A stretch of 64,000 nucleotides of DNA from Methylomonas sp. MK1 (GCF_000365425.1 NZ_AQOV01000002.1:434001-498000); one strand, 5' to 3'. Counted from the first letter of the stretch, positions 18,663 through 31,384 are shown. Notes: a model not told the origin generated them from the sequence alone. Program-made: numbers and translations.

Positions 18663-19043
18663 ATGAACGCACAGGCAGAAGAAGTCTCCTCAGTGGTGGA
18701 CATCGTAAAGTTGGCTTTATCTCTGGTTTTTGTTGTTGCCGGCATATCAGCGTTCTACTATTTTTCTGATTTGCAGCTTCTTTATCGCGTTTTAGTTTTG
18801 GTGGCGGTTTTAGCGGCTGCTGTGGCTGTCGCTTTTACGACTGCTAAAGGTCGTGGTCTATGGGGTTTTATGCTGGAGTCGAAGCAGGAATTCAAGAGAA
18901 TCGTATGGCCCACTAAAGACGAGGCGGTTCGTACTACGCTAATGGTTTTTTTAATGGTCTTCATAGTAGGCTTAATACTGTGGTTGCTAGATATGTTTTT
19001 GTTTTGGGGTGTTCAGCTTTTGATGAGCCAGGGGATTAAATAA
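18663..19043 (+). CDS. secE: Preprotein translocase subunit SecE
   Basis: 126 residues with three membrane helices, the long gammaproteobacterial form (about 13-31, 37-57, 92-115). The conserved amphipathic segment before the last helix, [16 protein letters not shown], clamps SecY. Partner of SecY (43.8 kb) in the SecYEG channel. The stop overlaps the nusG start as TAATG. Confidence 0.96.
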   Translation: MNAQAEEVSSVVDIVKLALSLVFVVAGISAFYYFSDLQLLYRVLVLVAVLAAAVAVAFTTAKGRGLWGFMLESKQEFKRIVWPTKDEAVRTTLMVFLMVFIVGLILWLLDMFLFWGVQLLMSQGIK

Positions 19044-19576
19044 TGGCGCTTCGCTGGTATGTCGTTCATGCTTATTCCAACTTTGAAAATAAAGTCAAGC
19101 AAGCTCTGGAAGAGCGCATAAAACGTGAAGGATTGGAGGAATTTTTTGGAAAAATTCTGGTTCCTACCGAAGAGGTCGTTGAAATGCGTATGGGTCAGCA
19201 GCGTAAAAGTGAAAGAAAATTCTTTCCCGGATACGTGCTTGTGCAAATGGAATTGAATGACGAAACATGGCATTTGGTAAGGAACGTCCCCAGAGTATTG
19301 GGCTTTATTGGTGGGGCATCAGATAGGCCGTCACCAATCTCTGAAAAAGAAGCGATGGCAATATTAAATCGCGTTGAAGAGGGTGTGAATAAACCGAGGC
19401 CTAAAGTGTTGTTCGAAGTTGGGGAAGTTGTTCGGATTACCGATGGCCCATTTAAAGACTTCAATGGCAACATAGAAGAAGTCAATTACGAGAAGAGCCG
19501 GTTGCGCGTATCGGTTCTTATTTTCGGTCGATCTACACCAGTTGAATTAGAATTTGGACAGGTTGAAAAAGTCTAA
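19043..19576 (+). CDS. nusG: Transcription termination/antitermination protein NusG
   Basis: 177 residues. The N-terminal NGN domain (about 1-115: [28 protein letters not shown]) binds RNA polymerase; the C-terminal KOW domain (about 125-177: [18 protein letters not shown]) contacts Rho or ribosomal protein S10. Links transcription with translation. Coupled to secE by overlap. Confidence 0.98.
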   Translation: MALRWYVVHAYSNFENKVKQALEERIKREGLEEFFGKILVPTEEVVEMRMGQQRKSERKFFPGYVLVQMELNDETWHLVRNVPRVLGFIGGASDRPSPISEKEAMAILNRVEEGVNKPRPKVLFEVGEVVRITDGPFKDFNGNIEEVNYEKSRLRVSVLIFGRSTPVELEFGQVEKV

Positions 19577-19598
19577 CCTACAATCCGAGATTTTTACG

Positions 19599-19631
19599 AA
19601 TCCCTGTCATTTATGTGGCCGGGATTTTTGT
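19599..19631 (+). terminator. Possible weak terminator/attenuator between nusG and rplK
   Basis: AATCCC (19599-19604) pairs with GGGATT (19621-19626) around a 16-base loop, followed by TTTG. The stem is short and the loop large, so partial termination or a leader structure for the rplK-rplA unit is all that can be suggested. No clear promoter is seen after it. Confidence 0.35.
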
Positions 19632-19675
19632 TTGTTGGGGAGCTGAAAAGCGTTTGCACCCGTTAGGAGTATAAA

Positions 19676-20107
19676 ATGGCAAAAAAAATTGATTCGTACA
19701 TCAAGCTGCAAGTTAAAGCAGGTGAGGCTAATCCTAGTCCACCAATTGGTCCTGCATTGGGTCAGCGTGGTGTCAATATTATGGAGTTCTGCAAGGCGTT
19801 TAATGCGAGAACTCAAGAAGTTGAGAAAGGCCTGCCTTTGCCTGTTGTTATCACCGTCTATAGTGATAAAAGCTTTACTTTTATTACCAAGACGCCACCC
19901 GCTTCGGTTTTGTTGAAAAAAGCAGTGGGTATTAAAAGCGGAAGCAGCAAGCCCAATTCTAATAAAGTCGGCACGGTTTCGCGTGCGCAGTTGGAAGAAA
20001 TCGCTAAAACCAAAATGGAAGACTTGAACGCAGCTAATTTGGAAGCGGCGATAAGAATTATTGCGGGAAGCGCTCGCAGCATGGGTTTGAACGTGGAGGG
20101 CGTGTAA
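19676..20107 (+). CDS. rplK: 50S ribosomal protein L11
   Basis: 143 residues. N-terminal domain with the proline-rich [20 protein letters not shown] segment that meets the GTPase centre, C-terminal domain binding 23S rRNA ([12 protein letters not shown]). L11 is needed for stringent response by RelA. The stop overlaps rplA as TAATG. Confidence 0.98.
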   Translation: MAKKIDSYIKLQVKAGEANPSPPIGPALGQRGVNIMEFCKAFNARTQEVEKGLPLPVVITVYSDKSFTFITKTPPASVLLKKAVGIKSGSSKPNSNKVGTVSRAQLEEIAKTKMEDLNAANLEAAIRIIAGSARSMGLNVEGV

Positions 20108-20802
20108 TGGCAAAAGTAACTAAAAAAGCAAAGGCTATCAAAGAAAAGGTAGTTAGAAGTAAACAATATTCGGTTGCCGAAGCGGTGGCTCTTTTAAAAG
20201 AGTTCGCGAATAGCAAGTTTGATGAGTCAGTGGATGTGAGTGTTAATTTGGGTGTTGATCCACGCAAATCCGACCAAAACGTTCGTGGTGCCTCCGTGTT
20301 GCCTAACGGGACTGGCAAAACGGTAAGAGTTGCTGTGTTTACTCAAGGCCCTAATGCTGATGCAGCGCGTGAAGCGGGCGCGGACATCGTCGGAATGGAC
20401 GATTTGGCCGAGCAAGTTAAGCGCGGCGAGATGAACTTTGATGTGGTCATTGCCTCACCTGATGCAATGCGGGTGGTTGGTCAATTGGGCCAAATTTTGG
20501 GCCCAAGAGGCCTGATGCCTAACCCAAAGGTGGGTACCGTAACCCCAGATGTCGTTACCGCAGTCAAAAATGCCAAATCAGGACAGGTCAGGTACCGCAC
20601 CGATAAATCAGGCATCATTCATTGCTCTATCGGCAAAGTGTCTTTCGATGAAACCTCACTTAAACAAAATCTGGAGTTTTTGATTTCAGATCTGAAAAAA
20701 GCCAAGCCTACGGCAGCGAAAGGCGTGTATCTGAAAAAAATTGCCCTGTCGTCGACTATGGGTCCAGGTTTGTGGATCGATCAAAGCAGCATCGATATTT
20801 AA
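20107..20802 (+). CDS. rplA: 50S ribosomal protein L1
   Basis: 231 residues. Forms the L1 stalk that helps release deacylated tRNA; in E. coli it also represses the rplK-rplA mRNA. Family motifs: [33 protein letters not shown] and [11 protein letters not shown] near the C terminus. Followed by the L10-type leader. Confidence 0.98.
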   Translation: MAKVTKKAKAIKEKVVRSKQYSVAEAVALLKEFANSKFDESVDVSVNLGVDPRKSDQNVRGASVLPNGTGKTVRVAVFTQGPNADAAREAGADIVGMDDLAEQVKRGEMNFDVVIASPDAMRVVGQLGQILGPRGLMPNPKVGTVTPDVVTAVKNAKSGQVRYRTDKSGIIHCSIGKVSFDETSLKQNLEFLISDLKKAKPTAAKGVYLKKIALSSTMGPGLWIDQSSIDI

Positions 20803-20821
20803 GAAATTAACAGTTGTAAGG

Positions 20822-20945
20822 CTTTGGGTTGCCGAGTTATCGGCAACCGTCAAAGACCGTAGGTGCGCAAGCTTAATTTTCCTACGCAGACGGGAGCTGG
20901 AGCCGCAAAGTTGGTGAAAGGGACCGTGAAAGGGGCATCGAAAGA
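20822..20945 (+). promoter_or_regulatory. L10-type leader of rplJ-rplL
   Basis: The 190 bases between rplA and rplJ hold two good helices: GGTTGCCGA/TCGGCAACC (20827-20848, extended by CTTTG/CAAAG at 20822-20855) and CGTAGG/CCTACG (20858-20886), followed by the conserved segment CGCAGACGGGAGCTGGAGCC. This matches the known L10 leader, where the L10-(L12)4 complex binds its mRNA and represses translation. Identification is by pattern memory; a covariance search would settle it. Confidence 0.75.
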
Positions 20946-20992
20946 TGCGTTTCATAGATCCGATGCATAATCGGAAAGTACCGGAGGTAGAT

Positions 20993-21487
20993 GTGGCACT
21001 CAATTTAGATAGCAAAAAAGTTGTCGTAGAGGAAGTTGCTGAATTCGCCGCTAAAGCCCATTCCGCAATTGCTGCGGAATATCGGGGTTTGACAGTTACC
21101 GAATTAACGGAACTGCGTAAAACCGCGAGAGAAACGGGCGTTTATTTGCGCGTAGTCAAAAATACACTGGCTAAACGTGCTGTCGCTGGGACTGAGTTTG
21201 AATGTATGCAGGAAGGACTGGTTGGTCCTTTAATTCTGGCATTTTCCATGGAAGATCCAGGCTGCGCTGCACGACTCATCAGCGAATTCTCCAAAGGCCA
21301 TAACAAACTGATCGCTAAAGTAGTTGCGATCGGCGGACAAGCCTTTGACGGATCGGAGCTGGATAGATTGGCAAGATTGCCAACCCGTGATCAAGGTATC
21401 AGCATGCTGATGTCGGTCATGAAAGCACCGGTCGAGAAACTCGCGCGTACTCTGGCTGCAATCAGAGACGAGAAAGAAGCAGCATAA
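20993..21487 (+). CDS. rplJ: 50S ribosomal protein L10
   Basis: 164 residues from GTG 20993. An in-frame ATG at 20945 would add 16 residues, but GGAGG at 20983-20987 and the family start (ALNLDSKK, like E. coli ALNLQDKQ) select the GTG. L10 anchors the L7/L12 dimers at the stalk base. Motifs: AEYRGLTVTELTELRK, VVKNTLAKRAV and the C-terminal helix ARTLAAIRDEK that binds L12. Confidence 0.96.
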   Translation: MALNLDSKKVVVEEVAEFAAKAHSAIAAEYRGLTVTELTELRKTARETGVYLRVVKNTLAKRAVAGTEFECMQEGLVGPLILAFSMEDPGCAARLISEFSKGHNKLIAKVVAIGGQAFDGSELDRLARLPTRDQGISMLMSVMKAPVEKLARTLAAIRDEKEAA

Positions 21488-21533
21488 TCTCTCGTTAACC
21501 AGTTAAAACTCATTAATTTTAGAGGAATACACA

Positions 21534-21902
21534 ATGGCAATTTCACAACAAGACATCTTGGAAGCAGTCTCTAACATGACTGTTATGGAAATCGTTGATC
21601 TGATTTCAGCGATGGAAGAAAAGTTTGGCGTTTCTGCTGCGGCGGCAGTGGCGGTTGCAGCTCCTGTAGCAGCGGCTGTTGTTGAAGAGCAAACCGAGTT
21701 CGATGTTATCTTGACCGGTTTCGGCGAGAACAAAGTAGCGGTTATTAAAGCAGTTCGCGGTTTGACAGGCTTGGGCTTGAAAGAAGCTAAAGACGCTGTT
21801 GAAGGCGCACCAACTACCGTTAAAGAAGGTGTCAACAAAGCCGAAGCTGAAGCGGCGAAAAAAGAGCTTGAAGAAGCTGGCGCAACTGCCGAAATCAAAT
21901 AA
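21534..21902 (+). CDS. rplL: 50S ribosomal protein L7/L12
   Basis: 122 residues. N-terminal dimerisation helix pair (about 1-33), alanine-rich hinge (about 38-52), and the C-terminal factor-binding domain with [20 protein letters not shown]. Recruits elongation factors to the ribosome. Strong site AGAGGAAT upstream, in line with its multiple copies per ribosome. Confidence 0.98.
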   Translation: MAISQQDILEAVSNMTVMEIVDLISAMEEKFGVSAAAAVAVAAPVAAAVVEEQTEFDVILTGFGENKVAVIKAVRGLTGLGLKEAKDAVEGAPTTVKEGVNKAEAEAAKKELEEAGATAEIK

Positions 21903-21942
21903 GCATCTTGACTGCATACCAGGCATAAGCCTACCAAACCGG

Positions 21943-21971
21943 GCTGACGGCATTTTGCCGTCGGCCTTTTA
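21943..21971 (+). terminator. Attenuator-type hairpin between rplL and rpoB
   Basis: GGCTGACGGCA (21943-21953), loop TTT, TGCCGTCGGCC (21957-21967), then TTTT. It lies 40 bases after rplL. In E. coli a partial terminator at this place lowers rpoBC transcription relative to rplJL; the same role is inferred here. Confidence 0.75.
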
Positions 21972-22024
21972 CTGTTTCTAAAACAGTAGTAAATAATCTC
22001 TGACGACGAAGGTATAGAAGCAAT

Positions 22025-25000
22025 ATGGCCTATTCTTTTACCGAAAAAAAGCGTATCCGTAATAATTTTGGGAAGGGTTCCGAAGTATTGGAAGTCCCCT
22101 ATCTTTTGGCAACACAAATTGATTCGTATGCAAATTTTTTGCAGTCCGGCATAGAGCCGGATAAAAGACGTAATCAGGGGCTGCATGCCGCATTCTCCAG
22201 TGTCTTTCCGGTAGTAAGTCATTCCGGCTATGCCGTATTGGAGTACGTTAAATATCGCTTGGGGGAACCCGCATTCGATGTAAGAGAATGTCAACAGCGC
22301 GGTGCTACATTTTCAGCTCCGTTGCGCGTTTTAGTACGTTTAGTTATCTATGATAAAGACGCGCCTGCCAATACCAAGGTCGTTAAAGACATTAGAGAGC
22401 AAGAAGTTTACATGGGCGAACTTCCGCTAATGACCGATAACGGCACTTTCGTGATTAACGGTACTGAGCGGGTCATTGTGTCGCAGTTGCACAGATCTCC
22501 CGGTGTATTCTACGATCACGACAAAGGTAAAACCCATTCGTCCGGTAAATTGCTGTTCAATGCACGGGTAATACCGTATCGTGGCTCATGGTTGGATTTT
22601 GAATTCGATCATAAAGACGCCGTATATGTGCGTATAGACAGACGTAGAAAAATTCCGGCTACTATTTTGTTACGGGCTTTGGGATATGAAAACGAAGAAA
22701 TGATCAACATTTTCTTCGAAACCAACAAGTTCTCATTGAGCGCCGAAAAATTGATGTTCCACGTTATTCCGGATAGGTTGCGTGGTGAAATGGCTGTTTT
22801 CGATATTAAGCACGACGGTAACGTTGTTATCGAAGAAGGTCGCAGAATTACAGCGAAGCATGTTCGTCAACTGGAAAAGTCCGGTGTCACTGAAATCGAA
22901 GTGCCTAGAGACTATCTGTATGGAAAAATTCTGGGCCACAATATTGTCGATAAATCCACTGGCGAGTTGTTGGCCAGTGTTAACGACGAAATCACCGATA
23001 ATTTATTGCAAAAATTGATCGACGCAGGTGTTACCGAGATAAACACCCTGTATGTCAACGATTTGGATAGGGGGCCGTATATCTCCAATTCGATGCGCCT
23101 GGATACCACCACAAATCGCTTGGAAGCCTTGGTAGAAATTTATCGTATGATGCGTCCTGGCGAGCCGCCTACCGTCGAGTCTGCGGAAAATTTATTCGAA
23201 AACCTGTTCTTTACCGACGAGCGTTACGACCTGTCAGCTGTTGGACGGATGAAATTTAACCGTCGCCTGGGTCGTGAAGAGACAGAAGGCTTAGGGACTC
23301 TAAGCAAAGAAGACATCATCGATGTACTGAAAGAACTGATCAAGATCAGAAATGGTAACGGTACCGTAGACGATATCGATCATTTGGGTAACAGACGCGT
23401 ACGTTCTGTTGGGGAAATGATCGAGAACCAGTTCCGTATCGGTTTAGTACGAGTTGAAAGGGCTGTCAGAGAGCGTTTGACTTTGGCGGATTCCGAAGGC
23501 TATATGCCGCAGGAAATCATCAATGCGAAACCAGTTTCCGCTGCGGTCAAAGAGTTCTTTGGTTCTAGCCAGCTGTCGCAGTTTATGGACCAAAACAATC
23601 CGCTGTCGCAAGTCACTCATAAACGCCGAGTTTCGGCCTTGGGACCAGGTGGTTTGGCCAGAGAACGCGCTGGATTCGAGGTTCGTGACGTTCACACCAC
23701 TCACTATGGTCGGGTTTGCCCTATCGAAACGCCAGAGGGACCGAACATCGGTTTGATTAACTCTCTGTCGGTGTATGCTAGAACCAACGAATATGGCTTC
23801 CTGGAAACCCCTTATCGGAAAGTGGTCGATGGCAAAGTTACCGATCAGGTCGATTACATCTCGGCTATTGAGGAAGGCGAATACGTTATTGCGCAGTCCA
23901 GCGTTGCGGTTGACGAAAGCGGCAAATTGGTTGAAGGCTTAGTATCTTGCCGTTACAAAGACGAATTTACTTTGGCCTCCTCCGAAACTGTGCAGTATAT
24001 GGACGTATCGTCCAAACAGATCGTTTCCGTGGCAGCATCGATTATTCCGTTCCTTGAGCACGATGACGCGAACCGGGCTTTGATGGGTTCTAACATGCAA
24101 CGGCAAGCCGTTCCGACGTTGCGCGCTGAGAAGCCTTTAGTTGGTACCGGTATGGAACGCGTAGTGGCCAAAGACTCTGGCGTAACCGTAGTTGCGACTC
24201 GCGGCGGTCGTATCGAAGCGGTCGATGCAGCGCGCATCGTGGTACGTGCAAACGATAATGAAACGGTAGCTGGCGTACCAGGTGTCGATATTTATAACTT
24301 GATTAAATATACCCGATCTAACCAAAACACCTGCATTAACCAGAAACCACTGGTTAAACTCGGTGACATAGTTAGAGCCGGCGATATTTTGGCGGACGGT
24401 CCATCGACCGACATAGGCGAATTGGCACTTGGTCAAAACATGTTGATCGCCTTCATGCCATGGAACGGTTATAACTTCGAAGACTCGATTCTGGTTTCAG
24501 AGCGGGTGGTAAAGGAAGATCGTTTTACCACGATTCATATCGAAGAAAAAACCTGCGTAGCGCGTGAAACCAAACACAGCCCCGAAGAGATTACTGCGGA
24601 TATACCAAACGTTAGTGAAGAAGCCTTATCCAAACTGGACGAATCCGGCATCGTTTATGTGGGCGCGGAAGTGAAAGGCGGCGACATTCTGGTTGGTAAA
24701 GTGACGCCAAAAGGCGAAACGCAATTAACGCCGGAAGAAAAACTGCTGAGAGCGATTTTCGGCGAAAAAGCGGCCGACGTTAAGGATACTTCTCTGCGCG
24801 TACCCGGCAATGTTCGCGGTACGGTGATCGATGTGCAAGTTTTCACCCGCGATGGTGTGAAGAAAGACAAGCGAGCATTGGAAATCGAAGATGCGGAAAT
24901 CAAGCGTTACCGGAAAGACTTGGACGACCAGCTGAAAATCGTCGAGCACGATATTTTTGCGCGGGTAAAAACTTTGTTAGCCGGTAAAAAGGCTGAAAAA

Positions 25001-26101
25001 GGCCCGAATGGCTTGAAAAAAGGCGAAGAGATTACTGCCGATTACCTCGATGGACTGGTTCCCTCAGAGTTGTTGAAAATTCGCACACAGGACGAAGATG
25101 TCAATGTGCAGTTGGAGACTGTTGCCGAGCATGTAGAGCAGCAACGTAAAGAGTTCGACGAACGTTTCGAGCAGAAAAAGAAAAAAATCACGATGGGCGA
25201 CGATTTGGCGCCAGGTGTGTTGAAAATGGTCAAAGTTTATTTGGCCGTGAAAAAACGCATTCAGCCCGGCGACAAAATGGCGGGTCGCCATGGTAACAAA
25301 GGTGTTATCTCGCAAATCGTACCGATTGAAGATATGCCTTATACAGCTGACGGCAATCCTGTCGACATTCTATTAAACCCACTCGGTGTACCGTCGCGTA
25401 TGAACGTTGGACAGGTACTGGAAACACATTTGGGTTGGGCTTCCAAAGGTTTGGGTATCAAGATCGGTAAGATGCTTGAAGCTCAAGCAAAAGTCGTCGA
25501 AATTCGTGGTTTCTTGGAGAAAATTTACAATTGCAGCGGTAGAAAAGAAGATCTTAATTCATTCACCGATAAAGAAATTCTGGAGATGGCGGTAAATCTG
25601 GTCGCCGGTGTGCCGATGGCGACTCCTGTATTCGACGGTGCTTCCGAAGAAGATATTCGTACAATGTTGCGTTTAGCGGATTTGCCGGAACATGGACAAA
25701 CCGTGCTTTATGATGGCTTAACGGGCGAACCGTTTGAGCGTGAAGTTACAGTGGGTTACATGTACATGCTGAAACTGAATCACTTGGTGGACGACAAAAT
25801 GCATGCACGTTCAACCGGCCCATATAGTTTGGTAACACAACAGCCTTTGGGCGGTAAAGCCCAATTCGGTGGCCAACGTTTTGGTGAGATGGAGGTTTGG
25901 GCGCTCGAAGCTTACGGTGCCGCTTATACGTTACAAGAAATGTTGACGGTCAAATCCGACGACGTCACAGGCAGAACCAGAATGTATAAAAACATTGTCG
26001 ATGGCAACCATTCAATGGAAGCCGGCATGCCGGAATCATTCAATGTCTTAGTGAAAGAGATTCGTTCGCTAGCAGTGAATATCGAAATGGAACAAGATTA
26101 A
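22025..26101 (+). CDS. rpoB: DNA-directed RNA polymerase subunit beta
   Basis: 1358 residues. Forms one pincer of RNA polymerase and part of the catalytic site. The rifampicin-binding cluster has the wild-type pattern ([22 protein letters not shown]). Also visible: [17 protein letters not shown] and the C-terminal clamp segment [25 protein letters not shown]. Full length with both dispensable regions shorter or longer as usual in Gammaproteobacteria. Confidence 0.99.
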   Translation: MAYSFTEKKRIRNNFGKGSEVLEVPYLLATQIDSYANFLQSGIEPDKRRNQGLHAAFSSVFPVVSHSGYAVLEYVKYRLGEPAFDVRECQQRGATFSAPLRVLVRLVIYDKDAPANTKVVKDIREQEVYMGELPLMTDNGTFVINGTERVIVSQLHRSPGVFYDHDKGKTHSSGKLLFNARVIPYRGSWLDFEFDHKDAVYVRIDRRRKIPATILLRALGYENEEMINIFFETNKFSLSAEKLMFHVIPDRLRGEMAVFDIKHDGNVVIEEGRRITAKHVRQLEKSGVTEIEVPRDYLYGKILGHNIVDKSTGELLASVNDEITDNLLQKLIDAGVTEINTLYVNDLDRGPYISNSMRLDTTTNRLEALVEIYRMMRPGEPPTVESAENLFENLFFTDERYDLSAVGRMKFNRRLGREETEGLGTLSKEDIIDVLKELIKIRNGNGTVDDIDHLGNRRVRSVGEMIENQFRIGLVRVERAVRERLTLADSEGYMPQEIINAKPVSAAVKEFFGSSQLSQFMDQNNPLSQVTHKRRVSALGPGGLARERAGFEVRDVHTTHYGRVCPIETPEGPNIGLINSLSVYARTNEYGFLETPYRKVVDGKVTDQVDYISAIEEGEYVIAQSSVAVDESGKLVEGLVSCRYKDEFTLASSETVQYMDVSSKQIVSVAASIIPFLEHDDANRALMGSNMQRQAVPTLRAEKPLVGTGMERVVAKDSGVTVVATRGGRIEAVDAARIVVRANDNETVAGVPGVDIYNLIKYTRSNQNTCINQKPLVKLGDIVRAGDILADGPSTDIGELALGQNMLIAFMPWNGYNFEDSILVSERVVKEDRFTTIHIEEKTCVARETKHSPEEITADIPNVSEEALSKLDESGIVYVGAEVKGGDILVGKVTPKGETQLTPEEKLLRAIFGEKAADVKDTSLRVPGNVRGTVIDVQVFTRDGVKKDKRALEIEDAEIKRYRKDLDDQLKIVEHDIFARVKTLLAGKKAEKGPNGLKKGEEITADYLDGLVPSELLKIRTQDEDVNVQLETVAEHVEQQRKEFDERFEQKKKKITMGDDLAPGVLKMVKVYLAVKKRIQPGDKMAGRHGNKGVISQIVPIEDMPYTADGNPVDILLNPLGVPSRMNVGQVLETHLGWASKGLGIKIGKMLEAQAKVVEIRGFLEKIYNCSGRKEDLNSFTDKEILEMAVNLVAGVPMATPVFDGASEEDIRTMLRLADLPEHGQTVLYDGLTGEPFEREVTVGYMYMLKLNHLVDDKMHARSTGPYSLVTQQPLGGKAQFGGQRFGEMEVWALEAYGAAYTLQEMLTVKSDDVTGRTRMYKNIVDGNHSMEAGMPESFNVLVKEIRSLAVNIEMEQD

Positions 26102-26162
26102 TTCTGTTCTTTGCGAGATAGATTCTGGACAATATCGGATAACATTTAAAGGGGATAAGCTC

Positions 26163-29100
26163 TTGAAAGATTTAATGAATTTCTTAAAACGTCAAGGTCG
26201 TACAGATGATTTTGACAATATCCGCATTGGATTGGCTTCGCCGGACATGATTCGTTCTTGGTCTTATGGTGAAGTTAAAAAGCCTGAGACAATCAATTAC
26301 CGTACCTTTAAGCCGGAACGTGATGGCCTGTTTTGCGCCAAGATTTTTGGACCGATCAGCGATTACGAGTGTTTGTGCGGTAAATACAAGCGCCTAAAAC
26401 ATCGCGGTGTCATCTGCGAAAAATGCGGAGTCGAAGTTACCCTGTCTAAGGTGCGCCGGGAACGAATGGGCCATATCGATTTGGCCAGCCCGGTTGCGCA
26501 TATTTGGTTTCTGAAATCACTGCCTTCTCGGATTGCTTTGTTGTTGGATATGACGCTGCGTTCTATCGAGCGGGTGTTGTATTTCGAAACATTCGTAGTG
26601 ATCGATCCGGGCATGTCGCCTTTGGAAAAAGGCCAGCTGCTGACCGACGAAGAATATTTGAACGCCGTTGAAGAGCACGGCGATGATTTTGTGGCAAAAA
26701 TGGGTGCAGAAGCCATCTATGATTTGCTCAAGTCAATTGATTTAAAAGAAGAAATCAACACGCTGCGGGAAGAGATCAACGCGACGAATTCCGATACCAA
26801 AATCAAAAAATATTCGAAGCGTCTGAAAGTTATCGATTCCCTGCTGGCTTCCAATAATCGTCCAGAATGGATGATTATGACGGTGTTGCCAGTATTGCCG
26901 CCCGAGTTGCGCCCATTGGTGCCGCTGGATGGTGGTCGCTTTGCGACGTCTGATTTGAATGATTTGTATCGCCGGGTGATCAACAGAAACAATCGTTTGA
27001 CACGCTTGTTGGACCTGAACGCGCCAGACATTATCGTTCGCAACGAAAAACGCATGCTGCAAGAGGCTGTCGATGCCTTGTTAGATAATGGTCGCCGCGG
27101 TCGTGCTATCACCGGTAGCAACAGACGTCCGTTGAAATCTTTGGCCGATATGATCAAAGGTAAGCAGGGTCGTTTCCGGCAAAACTTGTTGGGTAAACGT
27201 GTCGATTACTCGGGACGTTCGGTTATCGTGGTCGGCCCGACATTAAGACTGCATCAGTGCGGCTTGCCAAAAAAAATGGCACTGGAGCTGTTTAAACCTT
27301 TCATTTTTAGCAAATTGCAGCTACGCGGTTTGGCGACAACGATCAAAGCTGCCAAAAAAATGGTAGAACGGGAAGGCGCCGAAGTGTGGGATATTCTCGA
27401 AGAGGTAATTCGCGAACACCCTGTGCTGTTGAATCGTGCCCCGACTTTGCATAGATTGGGTATTCAAGCATTCGAGCCGATTTTGATCGAAGGCAAAGCC
27501 ATTCAGCTGCATCCATTAGTTTGTAGTGCGTTTAACGCAGACTTTGACGGCGACCAAATGGCCGTGCATATTCCGTTGTCGATCGAGGCTCAGCTCGAAG
27601 CGCGTACCTTGATGATGGCGACTAACAATATTTTGTCACCCGCCAACGGTGAGCCTGTAATCAATCCGTCCCAGGACGTGGTATTGGGTTTGTATTACAT
27701 CACGCGTGAGAAAATCAATGCGGTAGGCGAGGGTAGTGTGTTTGGCGATTTGTCCGAGGTAATGCTAGCTCTGGACGCTAAAGCTATTGAATTGCAGAGT
27801 AAAATCGAAGTACGTGTGACGGAGAAGTTAAAAACTCCGGAAGGTGACTTTGAAACTATAGTCAGTAGAAAGAAAACCACGGTTGGCCGTGCAATTGTTT
27901 GGGGCATCGTTCCTGACGGCATGCCATACGAATTGGTCAATGTGGACATGACCAAAAAGAACATATCCCGGCTGATCAACTATAGCTACCGCTATCTCGG
28001 TATCAAAGAAACCGTGATGTTGGCAGATAAGATCATGTATCTGGGATTCAAATACGCGACTCGTTCAGGCGTATCCTTCGGTATTGAAGACATGGAAATT
28101 CCGGTCAAAAAAGCCGACATCATCCGTTCAGCCGATGCTGAAGTTAACGAAATCCAGAATCAATACGCCTCAGGTTTGGTTACCGACGGCGAGCGCTACA
28201 ACAAGGTTGTCGATATTTGGTCCCGCGCCAATGATCAGGTCGCCAAAGTGATGATGGAAGGCTTGGGGGAAGACGAAGTTGTCAACTCAAAAGGCGAGAA
28301 AGTAAAACAAAAGTCGTTCAACTCTATCTTTATGATGGCTGAATCCGGTGCGCGGGGTTCTGCGGCACAGATTCGACAGTTGGCGGGTATGCGTGGTTTG
28401 ATGGCTAAGCCGGATGGCTCCATCATCGAGACCCCAATTACCGCGAACTTCCGTGAAGGTTTGGACGTATTACAGTACTTCATTTCAACCCACGGTGCGC
28501 GAAAAGGCTTGGCCGATACCGCTCTGAAAACCGCTAACTCGGGTTATTTGACCCGCCGTTTGGTTGACGTCGCGCAGGATTTGGTGATTGCCGAATCCGA
28601 CTGCGGTACGCAAAACGGCCTGACCATGATGCCGATTATCGAAGGCGGCGACGTTGTCGAGCCATTGGTTGATCGCGTACTGGGACGGGTTGCTGCAATG
28701 GATGTAACTGATCCAGCCGGCAACAACGTTCTAATTCCTGCGGGCACGATGATCGATGAAAATCTGGTCACGGTTCTGGAGGATAACGGCGTCGATAAAA
28801 TGTTGGTACGCTCAGTGATTACATGTGAATCGCGGCAAGGCGTGTGCGCCAAATGCTATGGTCGTGATTTGGGACGCGGCCATTTAGTCAACATTGGCGA
28901 AGCTGTTGGCGTTGTAGCGGCGCAGTCGATCGGTGAGCCGGGTACTCAGTTAACGATGCGGACGTTCCACATCGGAGGTGCTGCCTCCCGGTCTGCCGCG
29001 GTCAGTAACGTTCAGGTTAAATCGAGCGGTACTGCGAAGCTCAATAACTTGAAAACTGTGAAGAACAGAGAAAACAATCTCGTAGCCGTATCGCGGTCAG

Positions 29101-30374
29101 GCGAGGTTGGGGTGATGGATGATTACGGTCGTGAGCGCGAACGTTACAAAATACCTTACGGCGCTGTATTGTCTGTTGGTGACGGTAGTCCTGTCAGTGC
29201 CGGCGACATCATCGTTAATTGGGATCCGCACACCCATCCAGTTATTACCGAGGTAGACGGGTTTATTCAGCTGATCGATTTTATGGACGGTATTACTGTT
29301 CAAGAACAGTCGGATGACGTAACCGGCTTAACCTCGCGAGTGGTTACCGATCCTAAGCAAAGAAGCTCCGCTGGTAAAGAGTTGCGGCCTATGGTTCGTC
29401 TTCTCGATGAGCAAGGCGGACAAATCAATTTGCCGGGAACTGATATTCCCGCCCAATACTTCTTGCCGGCAGGCGCTATCGTCGGTGTTAAAGACGGTGG
29501 GGAAGTAAAGGTTGGTGACGTTTTGGCGAGAATTCCGCAAGAGTCTAGTAAAACTCGGGATATTACCGGTGGTTTGCCACGGGTCGCTGATTTGTTCGAA
29601 GCCCGGAAAACCAAAGATCCTGCGATTTTGGCCGAGGCAACCGGTATGGTCTCCTTTGGTAAAGAAACTAAGGGTAAGCAGCGCGTCATCATCACTGATT
29701 CGGAAGGCGAGCAATACGAAACATTGATTCCAAAATGGCGCCATATCACTGTGTTCGAGGGTGAGTTTGTCGATAAGGGCGAAACCATCGCTGAAGGTGA
29801 ATTGACCCCGCATGACATCTTGAGATTACGTGGTATCGAAGAGTTGGCGGACTATCTGGTAAAAGAAATTCAGGATGTCTATCGTTTGCAAGGTGTGAAA
29901 ATCAATGACAAGCACATTGAGGCAATCATCCGTCAAATGCTCAGAAAAGTTGAGATTACCGCGTCTGGTGATACCGATTTTGTTAAGGGGGAGCAGGTCG
30001 AGCGCACCATGATTAACGCGGTTAACGACCAAGTTGAAAGAGAAGGGAAGATTCCGGCTAGCTACGATTCTTTGTTGTTGGGCATCACGAAAGCGTCGTT
30101 GGCCACTGAGTCATTTATTTCGGCGGCGTCGTTCCAGGAGACAACTCGTGTATTGACCGATGCTGCGGTAAGAGGCATCAGCGATAGCTTGAATGGCTTG
30201 AAAGAGAACGTAATTGTTGGGCGTCTCATTCCAGCGGGTACTGGTTTGGCTTACCATGAACAACGGCGTAAGAGAAGAGCTGCGGACTCTGGCTCCAGCT
30301 CAGAAACGGCTACCCAGGCCATTGAAGCGGTTGACGTTGAAGAGGCTTTGAAACAAGCATTGAATGTAGAGTAG
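26163..30374 (+). CDS. rpoC: DNA-directed RNA polymerase subunit beta'
   Basis: 1403 residues from TTG 26163; the alternative ATG at 26175 would remove four residues (MKDL), which match the E. coli start MKDLLKFL, and GGGG upstream favours the TTG. Contains the zinc site [20 protein letters not shown], the catalytic magnesium motif [12 protein letters not shown], the bridge helix and the second zinc site ([16 protein letters not shown]). Cotranscribed with rpoB. Confidence 0.99.
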   Translation: MKDLMNFLKRQGRTDDFDNIRIGLASPDMIRSWSYGEVKKPETINYRTFKPERDGLFCAKIFGPISDYECLCGKYKRLKHRGVICEKCGVEVTLSKVRRERMGHIDLASPVAHIWFLKSLPSRIALLLDMTLRSIERVLYFETFVVIDPGMSPLEKGQLLTDEEYLNAVEEHGDDFVAKMGAEAIYDLLKSIDLKEEINTLREEINATNSDTKIKKYSKRLKVIDSLLASNNRPEWMIMTVLPVLPPELRPLVPLDGGRFATSDLNDLYRRVINRNNRLTRLLDLNAPDIIVRNEKRMLQEAVDALLDNGRRGRAITGSNRRPLKSLADMIKGKQGRFRQNLLGKRVDYSGRSVIVVGPTLRLHQCGLPKKMALELFKPFIFSKLQLRGLATTIKAAKKMVEREGAEVWDILEEVIREHPVLLNRAPTLHRLGIQAFEPILIEGKAIQLHPLVCSAFNADFDGDQMAVHIPLSIEAQLEARTLMMATNNILSPANGEPVINPSQDVVLGLYYITREKINAVGEGSVFGDLSEVMLALDAKAIELQSKIEVRVTEKLKTPEGDFETIVSRKKTTVGRAIVWGIVPDGMPYELVNVDMTKKNISRLINYSYRYLGIKETVMLADKIMYLGFKYATRSGVSFGIEDMEIPVKKADIIRSADAEVNEIQNQYASGLVTDGERYNKVVDIWSRANDQVAKVMMEGLGEDEVVNSKGEKVKQKSFNSIFMMAESGARGSAAQIRQLAGMRGLMAKPDGSIIETPITANFREGLDVLQYFISTHGARKGLADTALKTANSGYLTRRLVDVAQDLVIAESDCGTQNGLTMMPIIEGGDVVEPLVDRVLGRVAAMDVTDPAGNNVLIPAGTMIDENLVTVLEDNGVDKMLVRSVITCESRQGVCAKCYGRDLGRGHLVNIGEAVGVVAAQSIGEPGTQLTMRTFHIGGAASRSAAVSNVQVKSSGTAKLNNLKTVKNRENNLVAVSRSGEVGVMDDYGRERERYKIPYGAVLSVGDGSPVSAGDIIVNWDPHTHPVITEVDGFIQLIDFMDGITVQEQSDDVTGLTSRVVTDPKQRSSAGKELRPMVRLLDEQGGQINLPGTDIPAQYFLPAGAIVGVKDGGEVKVGDVLARIPQESSKTRDITGGLPRVADLFEARKTKDPAILAEATGMVSFGKETKGKQRVIITDSEGEQYETLIPKWRHITVFEGEFVDKGETIAEGELTPHDILRLRGIEELADYLVKEIQDVYRLQGVKINDKHIEAIIRQMLRKVEITASGDTDFVKGEQVERTMINAVNDQVEREGKIPASYDSLLLGITKASLATESFISAASFQETTRVLTDAAVRGISDSLNGLKENVIVGRLIPAGTGLAYHEQRRKRRAADSGSSSETATQAIEAVDVEEALKQALNVE

Positions 30375-30390
30375 AGATTCTCAAAAATGC

Positions 30391-30419
30391 TTGACCTGGT
30401 TCTATTGTAAAGGTATTAT
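30391..30419 (+). promoter_or_regulatory. Sigma-70 promoter for the str operon
   Basis: TTGACC (30391-30396) and TATTAT (30414-30419), 17-base spacer, in the 150-base gap between rpoC and rpsL. Likely drives rpsL-rpsG-fusA-tuf and on into the S10/spc genes. Confidence 0.75.
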
Positions 30420-30462
30420 GTTCTGCTCACATCAGCCAATAGGTTTGGGCGGAGCTGTATTG

Positions 30463-30486
30463 ATCTGTGATTGCGCAGATTTCTTT
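30463..30486 (+). terminator. Hairpin in the rpsL leader
   Basis: ATCTGTG (30463-30469), loop ATTG, CGCAGAT (30474-30480) with one G-T pair, then TTCTTT. It lies downstream of the rpsL promoter, so it could end rpoBC readthrough, attenuate the str operon, or bind a ribosomal protein. Which of these applies is not clear. Confidence 0.35.
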
Positions 30487-30524
30487 ATTGCTTATTAAAC
30501 ATTGCATATTCGGAGTAGTTAAGA

Positions 30525-30899
30525 ATGGCCACGATCAATCAATTGGTCCGTAAGCCTCGTGCTAAAAAAATAGAGAAGACTAACGTTCCGGCGTTGGAAG
30601 CTTGTCCGCAAAGACGCGGGGTTTGTACCAGAGTTTATACCACAACCCCTAAAAAGCCGAACTCGGCTTTGCGTAAAGTTGCAAGGGTGAGGTTGACCAA
30701 TGGTGCCGAGGTAAGTAGTTACATCGGTGGCGAGGGTCATAATCTTCAGGAGCATTCCGTGGTGTTGATTCGGGGTGGTCGTGTAAAAGATTTACCTGGT
30801 GTTCGCTATCACGTGGTTCGGGGAAGTCTCGATACTTCTGGTGTTAAGGATAGAAAATGTGGTCGCTCCAAATATGGCGCGAAAAGACCTAAGAAATAA
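30525..30899 (+). CDS. rpsL: 30S ribosomal protein S12
   Basis: 124 residues. Sits at the decoding centre. The streptomycin-related segments are wild type: [16 protein letters not shown] (lysine 43 equivalent) and [17 protein letters not shown] (lysine 88 and proline 91 region). First gene of the str operon. Confidence 0.99.
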   Translation: MATINQLVRKPRAKKIEKTNVPALEACPQRRGVCTRVYTTTPKKPNSALRKVARVRLTNGAEVSSYIGGEGHNLQEHSVVLIRGGRVKDLPGVRYHVVRGSLDTSGVKDRKCGRSKYGAKRPKK

Positions 30900-30913
30900 A
30901 AGGTTGATAACAG

Positions 30914-31384
30914 ATGTCAAGAAGAAGAGTTGCTGCAAAAAGAGTCATTAATCCGGATCCGCGTTTTGGTAGCGATATGTTGTCAAAATTCATGAATATG
31001 ATCATGGAAGATGGTAAGAAGTCTGTCGCTGAGAAAATTGTTTACGGTGCGTTGGATGTCATTGAAGGTAAAGGCCATAAAGAGTCTTTAGATTTGGTTG
31101 CAAAAGCACTGGAAAATGTCCAGCCACGGGTTGAGGTTAAATCCCGCCGGGTTGGCGGTGCGACTTATCAGGTGCCTGTAGAGGTGCGTCCTGCTAGAAG
31201 GTTGGCGTTGTCGATGCGGTGGTTAATTGATGCTGCGCGCAAGCGCAACGAAAGAACCATGGCTGCTAAGTTGGCAGGTGAGTTGTTGGATGCGTCGGAA
31301 GGTCGTGGAGCGGCAGCAAAGAAACGCGAAGATACGCATAGAATGGCGGAAGCGAATAAAGCGTTTGCTCATTATCGCTGGTAA
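30914..31384 (+). CDS. rpsG: 30S ribosomal protein S7
   Basis: 156 residues. Primary 16S rRNA binder that starts 30S head assembly. Motifs: [17 protein letters not shown] near the N terminus and [16 protein letters not shown]. Follows rpsL by 14 bases. Confidence 0.98.
   Translation: MSRRRVAAKRVINPDPRFGSDMLSKFMNMIMEDGKKSVAEKIVYGALDVIEGKGHKESLDLVAKALENVQPRVEVKSRRVGGATYQVPVEVRPARRLALSMRWLIDAARKRNERTMAAKLAGELLDASEGRGAAAKKREDTHRMAEANKAFAHYRW

Noticed and set aside
20945..20992. Extended N terminus of L10 from ATG 20945
   Set aside because: GGAGG and the family alignment point to GTG 20993; the extra part would lie within the regulatory leader.
21503..22294. 263-residue minus-strand open frame across rplL and rpoB
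   Set aside because: Antisense to two well-supported genes; the low-complexity part is the mirror of the L7/L12 alanine hinge.
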